From: JAAFIP01 sp043778205
GTDB taxonomy: Bacteria; Pseudomonadota; Gammaproteobacteria; Burkholderiales; Burkholderiaceae_C
Length of the DNA stretch: 64,000 bases
NCBI GenBank assembly: GCA_043778205.1
Contig: JAYWGO010000058.1
Location: 8,992 to 72,991, forward strand
Direction: 5' to 3'
Below, in pieces: positions 17,012 through 26,070 of the stretch (the stretch's first letter is position 1; each line of letters opens with the position of its first letter). The position numbers and the translations under genes are program-made. Under the pieces are notes generated by a model. That model searched no databases. It was not told the origin of the DNA and saw only the letters and a list, made by a program, of their open reading frames with translations.

Positions 17012-18427
17012 ATGAGCGCTGTACTGTCCCCCCCTATTTCCAACTCCATCCCCAAAGTCGGCTTCGTTAGCCTTGGCTGCCCTAAGGCGCTGACCGACTC
17101 GGAGTTGATTCTTACCCAACTGTCTGCCGAGGGCTACCTAACGTCCAAAACTTTCGAGGGCGCAGACTTGGTCATCGTCAATACCTGCGGCTTTATCGAC
17201 GATGCCGTTAAAGAAAGCCTAGACACCATTGGTGAAGCCTTGGCAGTAAATGGCAAAGTTATCGTCACGGGCTGCCTGGGGGCTAAAACGGTAGACGGCG
17301 GTGCCGATACCAGCGGCGGTAAGACCGACGAGAACCTGGTGCGCAAAATGCACCCCAGCGTGCTGGCCGTAACCGGCCCCCACGCCACCCAAGAAGTGAT
17401 GGACGCGGTGCATTTGCACCTGCCTAAACCGCACGACCCGTTTGTAGATTTGGTGCCTGCTTACGGCATCAAGCTCACCCCCAAACATTACGCCTACCTC
17501 AAAATCAGCGAAGGCTGCAACCACCGCTGCACGTTTTGCATCATCCCCAGCATGCGCGGCGACTTGGTCAGCCGGCCGATGGGCGATGTGCTCAAAGAAG
17601 CACGCGCGCTGTTTGAAGGAGGCATCAAAGAGCTGCTGGTGGTCAGCCAAGACACCTCCGCCTATGGGGTGGACACCAAATACCGCACCGGCTTTTTCGA
17701 TGGCCGCCCGGTCAAAACCCGCATGCTTGAGCTGGTAGACGAGCTGGGCAAACTGGCCGAGCCCTTTGGCGCGTGGGTGCGCCTGCACTACGTGTACCCC
17801 TACCCCAGCGTGGACGAGGTGATCCCGCTGATGGCAGCGGGCAGGGCGCTGCCCTACCTGGACGTGCCCTTCCAGCACAGCCACCCCGATGTGCTCAAGC
17901 GCATGAAGCGCCCCGCCAGCGGCGAGAAAAACCTAGACCGCATCGCCCGCTGGCGCGATGCCTGCCCCGAGATCGTGATTCGCAGCACCTTTATTGCAGG
18001 CTTTCCGGGCGAGACGGAAGAAGAGTTTAGCCACCTGCTGGACTTCATGGCCGAGGCCCACATTGACCGTGCCGGCTGCTTTGCCTACAGCCCGGTAAAA
18101 GGCGCTACAGCCAACGACATTCCCGGTATGCTGCCGCTAGAAGTGCGCGAAGAACGCCGTGCCAGGTTCATGGCGGTGGCCGAAGCAGTCTCTGCTGCCA
18201 AACTGCGCCAGCGCATAGGTGCCACCATGCAAGTGCTGGTAGACAGTGCGCCCGCGATGGGCAAAAAAGGTGGCCTGGGCCGCAGCTATGCCGACGCACC
18301 AGAGATCGACGGCGTAGTAAAACTGCTGCCCCCTGAGAAAATAAGCAAGCAGCTTAAAGTGGGCGAATTTACCAAAGCCCGTATCGTCGGCACCGATGGG
18401 CATGATTTAGTGGCACTCCCGATTTAA
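17012..18427 (+). CDS. rimO: Ribosomal protein S12 methylthiotransferase RimO
   Basis: 471 residues. N-terminal UPF0004 domain (VGFVSLGCPKALTDSE, with Cys ligands for the auxiliary cluster), radical SAM core with CNHRCTFC near residue 170, and a C-terminal TRAM domain. RimO adds a methylthio group to a conserved Asp of ribosomal protein S12. The segment GGKTDENLVRKMHPS in the N-terminal domain is a small hydrophilic insertion. The TAA stop (18425-18427) coincides with the first bases of repeat copy 2. Confidence 0.96.
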   Translation: MSAVLSPPISNSIPKVGFVSLGCPKALTDSELILTQLSAEGYLTSKTFEGADLVIVNTCGFIDDAVKESLDTIGEALAVNGKVIVTGCLGAKTVDGGADTSGGKTDENLVRKMHPSVLAVTGPHATQEVMDAVHLHLPKPHDPFVDLVPAYGIKLTPKHYAYLKISEGCNHRCTFCIIPSMRGDLVSRPMGDVLKEARALFEGGIKELLVVSQDTSAYGVDTKYRTGFFDGRPVKTRMLELVDELGKLAEPFGAWVRLHYVYPYPSVDEVIPLMAAGRALPYLDVPFQHSHPDVLKRMKRPASGEKNLDRIARWRDACPEIVIRSTFIAGFPGETEEEFSHLLDFMAEAHIDRAGCFAYSPVKGATANDIPGMLPLEVREERRARFMAVAEAVSAAKLRQRIGATMQVLVDSAPAMGKKGGLGRSYADAPEIDGVVKLLPPEKISKQLKVGEFTKARIVGTDGHDLVALPI

Positions 18428-18465
18428 TAGCTGCTTGTGCAGCATTTCCTTGGGCCAGAGGCTGA
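18424..18465 (+). repeat. Interspersed palindromic repeat, copy 2
   Basis: Core GCTGCTTGTGCAGC, then ATTTCCTTGGGCC and AGAGGCTGA. Its leading TTAATAG overlaps the rimO stop codon, so the repeat edge supplies TAA. Confidence 0.85.
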
Positions 18466-18523
18466 TTTAGTTTAAAAATAACGCCTATATTGCGCCGAGT
18501 GCGCATTTTTTAGTCACGCAAGC

Positions 18524-19366
18524 CTAGGCCAGTGACAGCGCTTTGGCTGTCTCGCGCAGGTACTCGCGCACCTCGGCCATGCCGGGGCCTACATGGCGGT
18601 CGATGCGGCGAATGTAGGGGCAGGTCAGCGTGGCCAGCGCGGTGTTGTCGGGGCCGAGGATGGGGAAAGAAATATCCACCACTCCAAAAGACTGCGCGCT
18701 GTCCCGCTCCAGGTAGCCTAGTTTGCGTATAGCGGTCAGGGTGGCCCGCAGTTTTGCCTCGGTGATGGGCACCTCGCCGTCCAGGGCGGTGTGTTCGGCC
18801 AGCATGCGCTGGTAGCTGCCAGCATCGGCGTAGGCCAGCAGCAGGTGGCCTGAGGCTGTGTCTAGCAGGCCCACGCGCGCACCGCGCTGCACCGAAAAGC
18901 TCCAACCCCTTGGGCTGTCGATCTGCGCACTGATCAGCACATTGCCGCGGTCGTACACGCCCATGTGGCAAGACTGTTCGGCTTTGCGCGCAAAGTCATC
19001 CATCGCTGGCAGGGCTTGGTTAATCAGGCGGCTCATGGGTGGGTGGATGTGGGCTAGTGCAAACAGCTTCAGGCTCAGCGCGTAGCGGTCACCCGAGGTG
19101 CTGCGCATCACATACTGGCGCGCCACCAGGCGCTCTAGCATGCGGTAGATCTCGCTGGCGCTACGGTCCATTTCTTTGACGATCTCTGCACGCGTGAGGC
19201 CTTCTGGCTGGGTGGCCAGTAACTCCAGAATGTCCAAGCCCTTGTCTAGCGCGGGCGCGCGGTAGCGGCTTTCTGGCGGCAAAGACGCTTCGTCCTGTGC
19301 TTCTGGTTTGCTGCGGGGAGCGCTAGGTAGGGCGGCGCTGGAGGTGCTACGGGCGATGGGTGGCAT
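18524..19366 (-). CDS. IclR-family regulator of the L-fucose locus
   Basis: 280 residues. A disordered N-terminus of ~30 residues precedes a winged helix (LTRAEIVKEMDRSASEIYRM) and the IclR effector domain ending in GPGMAEVREYLRETAKALS. It is transcribed divergently from the fucose catabolic operon, sharing a 148-base intergenic region that holds an AT-rich inverted repeat. This is the classic layout for a pathway-specific regulator responding to the sugar or an acid intermediate. Confidence 0.9.
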   Translation of the reverse strand: MPPIARSTSSAALPSAPRSKPEAQDEASLPPESRYRAPALDKGLDILELLATQPEGLTRAEIVKEMDRSASEIYRMLERLVARQYVMRSTSGDRYALSLKLFALAHIHPPMSRLINQALPAMDDFARKAEQSCHMGVYDRGNVLISAQIDSPRGWSFSVQRGARVGLLDTASGHLLLAYADAGSYQRMLAEHTALDGEVPITEAKLRATLTAIRKLGYLERDSAQSFGVVDISFPILGPDNTALATLTCPYIRRIDRHVGPGMAEVREYLRETAKALSLA

Positions 19367-19454
19367 AGGTGGTGCGGCTTTCGGTGGGGATTTACTTTAA
19401 TACAGGTGCACGCTAGGGTAAGTTCTAGGTCTTGGTGCGCCAAAACTCCGTATC

Positions 19455-19500
19455 ATTTGAATTCATAAATGAATCATCTGTTTATATTTGAATCATTAAA
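19455..19500. promoter_or_regulatory. Candidate IclR operator/promoter between regulator and fucose operon
   Basis: ATTCAT-AA-ATGAAT forms an inverted repeat at 19461-19474. TTTGAAT occurs twice (near 19457 and 19487), the second copy as TTTGAATCATT. The region is much more AT-rich than its surroundings and lies 15-60 bases before the dehydrogenase start. Confidence 0.5.
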
Positions 19501-19514
19501 CCGGAGTTTGCAGC

Positions 19515-20276
19515 ATGGGTCAAGGTCGTTTGCAAGGTAAAACAGTACTCATCACTGCAGCGGGCCAAGGCATTGGCCGGGCCAGCGCCGTGGCCTGCGC
19601 GGCAGCAGGGGCGCAGGTGATTGCCACCGACATTAACCAAGCCCTTCTGGACAGCCTGGCCAAGGACTACCCTGGCATCCAGGTGCAGCAGCTAGACGTG
19701 TGCAATGCCGCCGCCGTGGTGGCCCTGGCGGCACGTACCCCCGCGCTGGACGCGTTGTTTAACTGCGCTGGCATGGTTGCCAATGGCAGCTTGCTGGACA
19801 GCACAGAAGCCGACTGGGATCTGAGTTTTGAGCTGAATGTCAAAAGCATGTTCCGCATGACGCGCGCCCTCTTGCCCGCGATGCTGGCCAAGGCAGAAAC
19901 ACAGGGCTGCGCTGTGTCCATCATCAATATGGCCTCCATGGCATCTAGCATCAAGGGCTTTGCTAACCGCTGTGCCTACGGTGCCACCAAGGCCGCAGTG
20001 ATTGGCCTGACCAAATCACTGGCGGCTGACTACGTGAAGGCTGGTTTGCGCGCCAACGCCCTATGCCCAGGCACGGTGGACACACCCTCGCTGCGCGGGC
20101 GTATTGCCAGTGCCGCCGACCCAGTGCAGGCTGAAAAAGACTTTATTGCGCGCCAGCCCATGGGCCGCTTGGCCGCGGTAGACGACATTACGCCCATGGT
20201 GGTCTACCTGGCCAGCGACGAGTCCCGCTACATGACGGGGCAGACGCTGCTGGTGGATGGCGGTGTCACTATCTGA
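19515..20276 (+). CDS. 2-keto-3-deoxy-L-fuconate dehydrogenase (SDR)
   Basis: 253 residues of the short-chain dehydrogenase family. Cofactor motif ITAAGQGIGRAS, an Asp-Ile-Asn after beta2 (NAD preference), Tyr/Lys in CAYGATKAAVIG, and C-terminal GQTLLVDGGVTI. Strong resemblance to DHRS6-like dehydrogenases and the fuconate-pathway enzyme. It is expected to oxidise 2-keto-3-deoxy-L-fuconate to 2,4-diketo-3-deoxy-L-fuconate. First gene of the operon; GGAG precedes the ATG. Assignment to this step, not the L-fucose dehydrogenase step, rests on the family resemblance and on the second SDR at 26977. Confidence 0.8.
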   Translation: MGQGRLQGKTVLITAAGQGIGRASAVACAAAGAQVIATDINQALLDSLAKDYPGIQVQQLDVCNAAAVVALAARTPALDALFNCAGMVANGSLLDSTEADWDLSFELNVKSMFRMTRALLPAMLAKAETQGCAVSIINMASMASSIKGFANRCAYGATKAAVIGLTKSLAADYVKAGLRANALCPGTVDTPSLRGRIASAADPVQAEKDFIARQPMGRLAAVDDITPMVVYLASDESRYMTGQTLLVDGGVTI

Positions 20277-20301
20277 TGACCGGTACAACTAAGGTTTGAG
20301 T

Positions 20302-21795
20302 GTGACTGCACTGATTTGCGTGAACCAACTTAGCAAGTCGTTTCCAGGCGTGCGTGCGCTAGACAGCGTGCGCTTTGATCTGCTTGCGGGCGAGGTGCAC
20401 GCCCTGATGGGAGAGAACGGAGCGGGCAAGTCCACACTGATGAAAATTCTAGCGGGCGTGTACCGCAAAGACAGCGGAGAGGTGCTGCTAGACGGCAAAC
20501 AGGTAGAGATCGACAGCCCGGCGCATGCGCAGTCGCTGGCCATTGGCATCATCCACCAAGAGCTGCACCTCATGGGCCACTTGACGGCAGCGCAAAACAT
20601 CTTTTTGGGCCGTGAACCACGCAAGGCTGCAGGCCTGCTGCTGGACGAGCAGCAATTAAACCGCAACGCCCAGGCGCTGTTTGACCGGTTGAACCTGCAG
20701 CTGGCCCCTACGGTGACCATTGGCGATCTGACCGTAGCACGCCAGCAGATGGTAGAGATTGCCAAAGCGCTGTCATTTCGCTTGCGCATACTCATCATGG
20801 ATGAGCCCACAGCCGCACTGAACAATGCCGAGATTGAGGAGCTGTTTCGCATCATCCGGCAGCTCAAGCAGGAGGGCGTGGGCATTGTTTATATATCGCA
20901 CAAGATGGACGAGATCCAGCGCATTGCCGACCGCATTACTGTCTTGCGTGATGGTGCCTACATTGCCACCGTGCCGGCAGCCACGCCCATGCAAGAGGTG
21001 ATTGCCATGATGGTAGGGCGCAAGCTGGACAAGTTTGAAAAGACAGTGCCTGACACCTCGGCCAATGAAGTGCTGCTGGACGTGCGCGGCTTGAACCGCG
21101 GGCGCGCCATCCGCGATGTGAGCTTTACCGTTCGCCGTGGCGAAATTTTGGGTTTTGCGGGCCTCATGGGCGCAGGCCGCACCGAGGTGGCGCGCGCGGT
21201 GTTTGGTGCCGACCCGATCGAGTCGGGCGAAGTGCGGGTGCGCGGGCAAGTGATTCGGCTGACTTCGCCGCAAGACGCGGTGCAGGCGGGTATTGGTTAC
21301 TTGTCTGAAGACCGCAAGCACTTTGGCCTTGCCACGGGCATGGATGTGCAATCCAACATCACCTTGCCCAGCTTAAAACGTTGGCTTAAATGGGGCGTGT
21401 TCCTCAATCTTGCGGCCATTCGGGCCATCTCCCAAGAGATGGTGCAAAAGCTGCGCATCAAAACACCATCGCTTGGCCAAACGGTCAAGCTGCTGTCGGG
21501 CGGCAACCAGCAAAAGGTGGTGATCGCCAAGTGGCTGGTACAAGACTGTGCAGTGTTGATTTTCGACGAGCCCACACGCGGCATTGACGTGGGCGCCAAG
21601 AGCGAGATTTACAAGCTGCTCAATGACCTGGCCGCCCAGGGTCGCGCCATCATCGTTATCTCCAGCGAATTACCCGAGGTACTGCTTTTGAGTCACCGCA
21701 TTGTGGTGATGTGCGAGGGCCGCATCACAGGCGAGGTGCGCGGCGACGCGGCCACCCAAGAGAGCCTGATGGCCCTGGCCACACAGCGCGACTAA
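20302..21795 (+). CDS. L-fucose ABC transporter ATPase (RbsA family, two NBDs)
   Basis: 497 residues from a GTG at 20302, chosen because AAGG lies 7-8 bases upstream; a TTG at 20296 is possible. NBD1: GENGAGKST, ARQQMVEIAKAL, ILIMDEPTAAL. NBD2: degenerate P-loop GLMGAGRTEVA, LSGGNQQKVVIAKWL and an intact Walker B LIFDEPTRGIDVG, unlike the ATPase at 1725. It energises uptake of the sugar degraded by the surrounding enzymes, inferred to be L-fucose from those enzymes. Confidence 0.92.
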   Translation: MTALICVNQLSKSFPGVRALDSVRFDLLAGEVHALMGENGAGKSTLMKILAGVYRKDSGEVLLDGKQVEIDSPAHAQSLAIGIIHQELHLMGHLTAAQNIFLGREPRKAAGLLLDEQQLNRNAQALFDRLNLQLAPTVTIGDLTVARQQMVEIAKALSFRLRILIMDEPTAALNNAEIEELFRIIRQLKQEGVGIVYISHKMDEIQRIADRITVLRDGAYIATVPAATPMQEVIAMMVGRKLDKFEKTVPDTSANEVLLDVRGLNRGRAIRDVSFTVRRGEILGFAGLMGAGRTEVARAVFGADPIESGEVRVRGQVIRLTSPQDAVQAGIGYLSEDRKHFGLATGMDVQSNITLPSLKRWLKWGVFLNLAAIRAISQEMVQKLRIKTPSLGQTVKLLSGGNQQKVVIAKWLVQDCAVLIFDEPTRGIDVGAKSEIYKLLNDLAAQGRAIIVISSELPEVLLLSHRIVVMCEGRITGEVRGDAATQESLMALATQRD

Positions 21796-21811
21796 TTCAA
21801 AAAGGCACAGC

Positions 21812-22819
21812 ATGGCAATGGCACACACTACTTCTCTCACTTCTTGGGCAGCCCAGCTGTCGGGTGGCCAGGCCAAGCAAAAGCTGCTGGCTTTTGCCAG
21901 CCTGATTGCATTGATCTTGGTGTTTACCGTGCTCAAGCCCGATGCCTTCATGACGCGGGACAATATCATCGGTATCTTGCAGTCCACTACCGTCATTGGC
22001 GTACTGGCCATTGCCAGCACTTTTATCATCATCACCTCAGGCATTGACCTGTCTGTGGGCGTTCTGATGACGTTTTGCGCCGTGATGGCGGGCGTTTTCA
22101 TGGTGAACCTGGGCATGCCTGTGCCCTTGGGCATCGTGTGTGCTTTGGCCATGGGCGCGTTGTCGGGCTGCATTTCGGGTCTGGCCATCACTAAGCTCAA
22201 AGTGCCGCCCTTCATTGCCACACTGGGCATGATGATGCTGCTCAAGGGTGTGTCGCTCATCATCACCAACACGCGGCCGATTTACTTCAGCGATGTAGCA
22301 GGCTTTGACCAAATTGCTTTGGGTTCGCTGATCGGTGACCTTGTACCTAGCCTTCCCATTCCCAACGGCGTGGTCATTATGTTTGTGGTGGCACTGGTGT
22401 GCGCAGTGGTGCTGAACAAAACTGCACTGGGCCGCTACACATTTGCACTGGGCAGTAACGAAGAAGCGGTGCGGCTGTCGGGTGTGAATGTGGACCGCTG
22501 GAAGGTCATCATTTACACCTTTTCTGGCGGCATTTGCGGTATCGCTGGTTTATTGATTGCCTCACGCCTGAACTCTGCACAGCCTGCGCTGGGCCAAGGC
22601 TACGAGCTGGACGCGATTGCCGCCGTGGTGATTGGCGGCACCTCGCTCAGTGGCGGTGTGGGCACAATTATGGGCACTGTCATTGGCGCTTTCATTATGA
22701 GCGTACTCATCAACGGTTTGCGCATCATGTCGGTGGCCCAAGAGTGGCAGATGGTGCTTACCGGTCTCATCATCATTTTGGCGGTCTACACCGACAACTT
22801 GCGCCGCAACAAAAAATAA
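21812..22819 (+). CDS. L-fucose ABC transporter permease (RbsC family)
   Basis: 335 residues, multi-pass. It shows the RbsC motif TSGIDLSVGVLM, the coupling loop TALGRYTFALGSNEEAVRLSG and the C-terminal motif YELDAIAAVVIGGTSLSGG. It starts 16 bases after the ATPase stop. A single permease here should form a homodimer, in contrast to the two-permease system at the window start. Confidence 0.92.
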   Translation: MAMAHTTSLTSWAAQLSGGQAKQKLLAFASLIALILVFTVLKPDAFMTRDNIIGILQSTTVIGVLAIASTFIIITSGIDLSVGVLMTFCAVMAGVFMVNLGMPVPLGIVCALAMGALSGCISGLAITKLKVPPFIATLGMMMLLKGVSLIITNTRPIYFSDVAGFDQIALGSLIGDLVPSLPIPNGVVIMFVVALVCAVVLNKTALGRYTFALGSNEEAVRLSGVNVDRWKVIIYTFSGGICGIAGLLIASRLNSAQPALGQGYELDAIAAVVIGGTSLSGGVGTIMGTVIGAFIMSVLINGLRIMSVAQEWQMVLTGLIIILAVYTDNLRRNKK

Positions 22820-22911
22820 GGAGACCGCACGACACCCATGCACCCACTTTGGTTTTCAATTTCCCTCCCCGTGATTCTGTCCAACACATTATTTTATTTT
22901 AGGAAACAACC

Positions 22912-23856
22912 ATGAACGCAAAACGACAACTGCTGGCTTTGACCGCTGGCTTGGCACTGGCCGGCTTTTCCAGCTTTTCAGCTGCCCAAGAAATCTACAT
23001 TCCCCTGATCTCTAAAGGTTTTCAGCACCAGTTTTGGCAAGCTGTGAAGCAAGGTGCCGACCAGGCTGCCAAAGACTACAAAGTAAAAGTCACCTTCGAG
23101 GGCCCTGAGACCGAACAGCAAGTGGACAAACAGATCGACATGCTGTCTGCTGCTTTGGCCAAAAAACCGGCCGCGATTGCCTTTGCTGCGCTGGACAGCA
23201 AAGCAGCTATTCCGCTGCTGAAAAAAGCCCAGGATGCCAAGATTCCCGTTATCGCGTTTGACTCGGGTGTCGACAGCGACATCGTGCTGACCACGGCACA
23301 AACCGACAGCCGGGCCGCTGCTGCCATGGCGGCGGACAAGATGGCCGAGAAGATCGGTGGCGCAGGCGAAGTGGCGGTGATTGGGCATGACCAGACCAGC
23401 ACCACCGGCACTGGCCGCCGCGATGGTTTTGTAGACCAGATCAAGGCCAAGTACCCCAAAATTAAGGTGGTAGATATTCAGTATGGCGGTGGCGACCACC
23501 TCAAGTCTGCTGAAATTGCCAAGACCCTTATGCAAGCTCATCCTAAGCTCAAAGGCATTTTCGGCACCAACGAAGGTTCTGCCATTGGTGCGGGCAAAGG
23601 CCTGAAAGAAGCCAAAAAGACCGGTGTGATCATCATTGGTTTTGACTCTGGCAAGGCGCAGAAAGACATGATCAATGACGGCACCATTGCTGGTGCAATC
23701 ACCCAAAACCCGGTGGGCATTGGTTACAAAACGGTGGAAGCCGCTGTAAAGGCTTTGAAGGGCGAGAAGTTGCCCAAGATCATCGACACCGGCTTTTACT
23801 ACTACGACAAAAGCAATATGAAGGATGCCAAGATCGCGGCGGTTCTTTACGATTGA
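22912..23856 (+). CDS. L-fucose ABC transporter periplasmic binding protein
   Basis: 314 residues with a signal peptide (LLALTAGLALAGFSSFSAA, cleaved before QEIYIP). Peripla_BP_4 fold with IDMLSAALAKKPAAIAFAALDS and the hinge/ligand segments FDSGVDSD, GHDQTSTTGTGRRDGF and FGTNEGSAIGAG. It follows the permease after a 92-base gap and has AGGAAA before the ATG. A GC-rich stem-loop follows its stop codon. Sugar specificity is inferred from the catabolic genes only. Confidence 0.9.
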   Translation: MNAKRQLLALTAGLALAGFSSFSAAQEIYIPLISKGFQHQFWQAVKQGADQAAKDYKVKVTFEGPETEQQVDKQIDMLSAALAKKPAAIAFAALDSKAAIPLLKKAQDAKIPVIAFDSGVDSDIVLTTAQTDSRAAAAMAADKMAEKIGGAGEVAVIGHDQTSTTGTGRRDGFVDQIKAKYPKIKVVDIQYGGGDHLKSAEIAKTLMQAHPKLKGIFGTNEGSAIGAGKGLKEAKKTGVIIIGFDSGKAQKDMINDGTIAGAITQNPVGIGYKTVEAAVKALKGEKLPKIIDTGFYYYDKSNMKDAKIAAVLYD

Positions 23857-23864
23857 TGTTCCCT

Positions 23865-23916
23865 GGGGCAAGTGCGCTGCGGCTTAGGCAGTAGCGCCTT
23901 GCCCCGTTTCGTTTTT
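23865..23916 (+). promoter_or_regulatory. Stem-loop after the fucose binding-protein gene
   Basis: Arms GGGGCAAG (23865-23872) and CTTGCCCC (23898-23905), extended by GCGCT/AGCGC with a one-base bulge. GTTTCGTTTTT follows, so it could act as a partial terminator or an mRNA-stabilising 3' end, lowering expression of the enzyme genes relative to the binding protein. Confidence 0.6.
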
Positions 23917-23933
23917 ACTGCAAGGACAAGACT

Positions 23934-24788
23934 GTGAAATTAGTACGCTATGGATTACCAGGCCAGGAAAAGCCTGGTGTGTTAGATGCCCAAGGCCGCG
24001 TGCGCGACCTGTCAGGGCACATTGCTGATGTGGCCGGTGCTGCGCTCTTGCCCGACAGCCTGGCGCGCTTGCGCGGCTTGAACACCGATAGCCTGCCCTT
24101 GGTGGCAGGCACTGCGCAAAAAGATTTGCGCCTGGGCGCCTGTGTGGGCCAGGTAGGCAAATTTATTTGCATAGGACTCAATTATTCTGACCATGCAGCC
24201 GAGAGCGGCATGCAGGTGCCGCCCGAGCCGGTGGTGTTTAACAAATGGACCAGCGCCATCGTAGGCCCTGACGACCAGGTAGAAATTCCACGTGGCTCGG
24301 TCAAGACCGACTGGGAGGTCGAGCTGGGCGTGGTTATTGGCAAGGGCGGGCGCTACATCAGCGAAGCCGATGCTTTGTCACATGTGGCTGGCTACTGTGT
24401 GGTAAACGATGTGTCTGAACGCGAATACCAGCTTGACCGCAGCGGCACCTGGGACAAGGGCAAGGGCTGCGACACCTTTGGCCCCACAGGCCCTTGGCTG
24501 GTTACCGCCGATGAAGTGCCTGACCCGCAGGCCCTGAAGATGTGGCTGGAAGTAGACGGTAAGCGCTACCAAAACGGCAGCACCTCGACGATGGTGTATG
24601 GGGTTCAGTTTTTAATTTCGTACCTCAGCCGCTTCATGAGCCTGCAGCCTGGCGATGTGATTTCTACCGGCACCCCGCCCGGTGTAGGCATGGGCCAAAA
24701 GCCGCCGCTGTACCTGCGCGCAGGCCAGACCATTCACCTGGGCATTGAGGGGCTTGGTTCCCAAACGCAGAAGACCATACAGGCCTGA
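23934..24788 (+). CDS. 2,4-diketo-3-deoxy-L-fuconate hydrolase (FAH family)
   Basis: 284 residues with a GTG start preceded by AAGGAC. Fumarylacetoacetate hydrolase fold: CIGLNYSDHAAESG, metal-ligand Glu/Asp in DWEVELGVVIGKGGR and VVNDVSERE, and GDVISTGTPPGVGMGQKP near the end. In the non-phosphorylative L-fucose pathway this enzyme cleaves 2,4-diketo-3-deoxy-L-fuconate to pyruvate and L-lactate. The next gene, L-fuconate dehydratase, starts one base after its stop. Confidence 0.87.
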   Translation: MKLVRYGLPGQEKPGVLDAQGRVRDLSGHIADVAGAALLPDSLARLRGLNTDSLPLVAGTAQKDLRLGACVGQVGKFICIGLNYSDHAAESGMQVPPEPVVFNKWTSAIVGPDDQVEIPRGSVKTDWEVELGVVIGKGGRYISEADALSHVAGYCVVNDVSEREYQLDRSGTWDKGKGCDTFGPTGPWLVTADEVPDPQALKMWLEVDGKRYQNGSTSTMVYGVQFLISYLSRFMSLQPGDVISTGTPPGVGMGQKPPLYLRAGQTIHLGIEGLGSQTQKTIQA

Positions 24789-24789
24789 T

Positions 24790-26070
24790 ATGAGCAAAGT
24801 TACCAATATGCGCGTCGCAGACGTGCGGTTCCCCACGTCCCTGCATCTAGACGGCTCGGATGCCATGAACCCAGACCCTGACTATTCTGCAGCGTATGTG
24901 ATTTTAGAAACCGACCAGCCTGGCCTTGAAGGCCATGGCTTGACCTTCACAATTGGCCGTGGCAACGAGATCTGCTGCGCTGCCATTGAGGCCATGCGCC
25001 ACTTGGTAGTGGGCCTGGACATGGACTGGGTGGCCCAGGACATGGGGCGCTTTTGGCGCTACATCACCTCAGACAGCCAATTGCGCTGGATTGGTCCAGA
25101 CAAAGGGGCCATCCACCTGGCTACAGGCGCGGTGGTTAACGCGGTATGGGATTTGTGGGCCAAGCAAGAAGGCGTGCCTGTGTGGGTGCTGGTGGCGCGC
25201 ATGAGCCCCGAAGAGGTGGTCAAACTGGTTGACTTTCGCTACATTACCGATTGCATCACACCCCAAGAAGCACTGGCCTTGCTGCACAAGCAGGCTGCGG
25301 GAAAAGCCGAGCGCTGGGCTACGCTTCAGCGTGAGGGCTACCCTTGCTACACCACATCGGCAGGCTGGCTGGGCTACGACGACGACAAGCTACGCCGCCT
25401 GTGCAAAGAGGCGATGGATGCGGGCTTTAACCACGTGAAGCTGAAGGTGGGCCGCGACAAGGCGGACGATATTCGCCGCCTTACCATTGCCCGTGAGGTG
25501 CTGGGCCCAGACCGCCACCTGATGATCGATGCCAACCAAGTGTGGGACGTGCAGCAAGCGGTGGAGTGGGTTAACGACTTGGCCTTTTGCAAGCCGTGGT
25601 TTATCGAAGAGCCCACCAGCCCAGACGACATTGAAGGCCACCGCGTGATCCGCGAGGCTGTAGCACCGGTAAAAGTGGCCACTGGCGAGATGTGCCAAAA
25701 CCGCATCATCTTTAAGCAACTGATCATGCGCGGAGCTATTGATGTAGTGCAAATTGACGCGTGCCGTTTGGGGGGTGTCAATGAAATTTTGGCTGTCATG
25801 CTGATGGCTGCTAAGTACAACTTGCCTGTGTGTCCGCACGCAGGTGGCGTAGGCTTGTGCGAGTATGTGCAGCATTTGTCCATGATTGACTATTTGTGCA
25901 TTGCCGGTACCCGCGAAGGGCGTGTGATCGAGTTTGTGGACCATCTGCATGAGCATTTCAAAGAACCCTGTGTGATTGAAAATGCGGCTTATATGCCGCC
26001 CAAGGCCCCCGGTTTTTCTATTGAAATGAAGCCTGAGTCGATTGCGCGGTATACCTACTGCCGCCCATGA
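24790..26070 (+). CDS. fucD: L-fuconate dehydratase (enolase superfamily)
   Basis: 426 residues. The N-terminal capping domain has VRFPTSLHLDGSDAMNPDPD, typical of this subgroup. The barrel shows general-base lysines in HVKLKVGRDKADD, metal ligands in MIDANQVWD, FIEEPTSPDD and ATGEMCQNR, and the His in CPHAGGVGLCEYVQH. It dehydrates L-fuconate to 2-keto-3-deoxy-L-fuconate. The length and motif set match the characterised Xanthomonas enzyme group well, and this is the key diagnostic gene of the locus. Confidence 0.93.
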   Translation: MSKVTNMRVADVRFPTSLHLDGSDAMNPDPDYSAAYVILETDQPGLEGHGLTFTIGRGNEICCAAIEAMRHLVVGLDMDWVAQDMGRFWRYITSDSQLRWIGPDKGAIHLATGAVVNAVWDLWAKQEGVPVWVLVARMSPEEVVKLVDFRYITDCITPQEALALLHKQAAGKAERWATLQREGYPCYTTSAGWLGYDDDKLRRLCKEAMDAGFNHVKLKVGRDKADDIRRLTIAREVLGPDRHLMIDANQVWDVQQAVEWVNDLAFCKPWFIEEPTSPDDIEGHRVIREAVAPVKVATGEMCQNRIIFKQLIMRGAIDVVQIDACRLGGVNEILAVMLMAAKYNLPVCPHAGGVGLCEYVQHLSMIDYLCIAGTREGRVIEFVDHLHEHFKEPCVIENAAYMPPKAPGFSIEMKPESIARYTYCRP

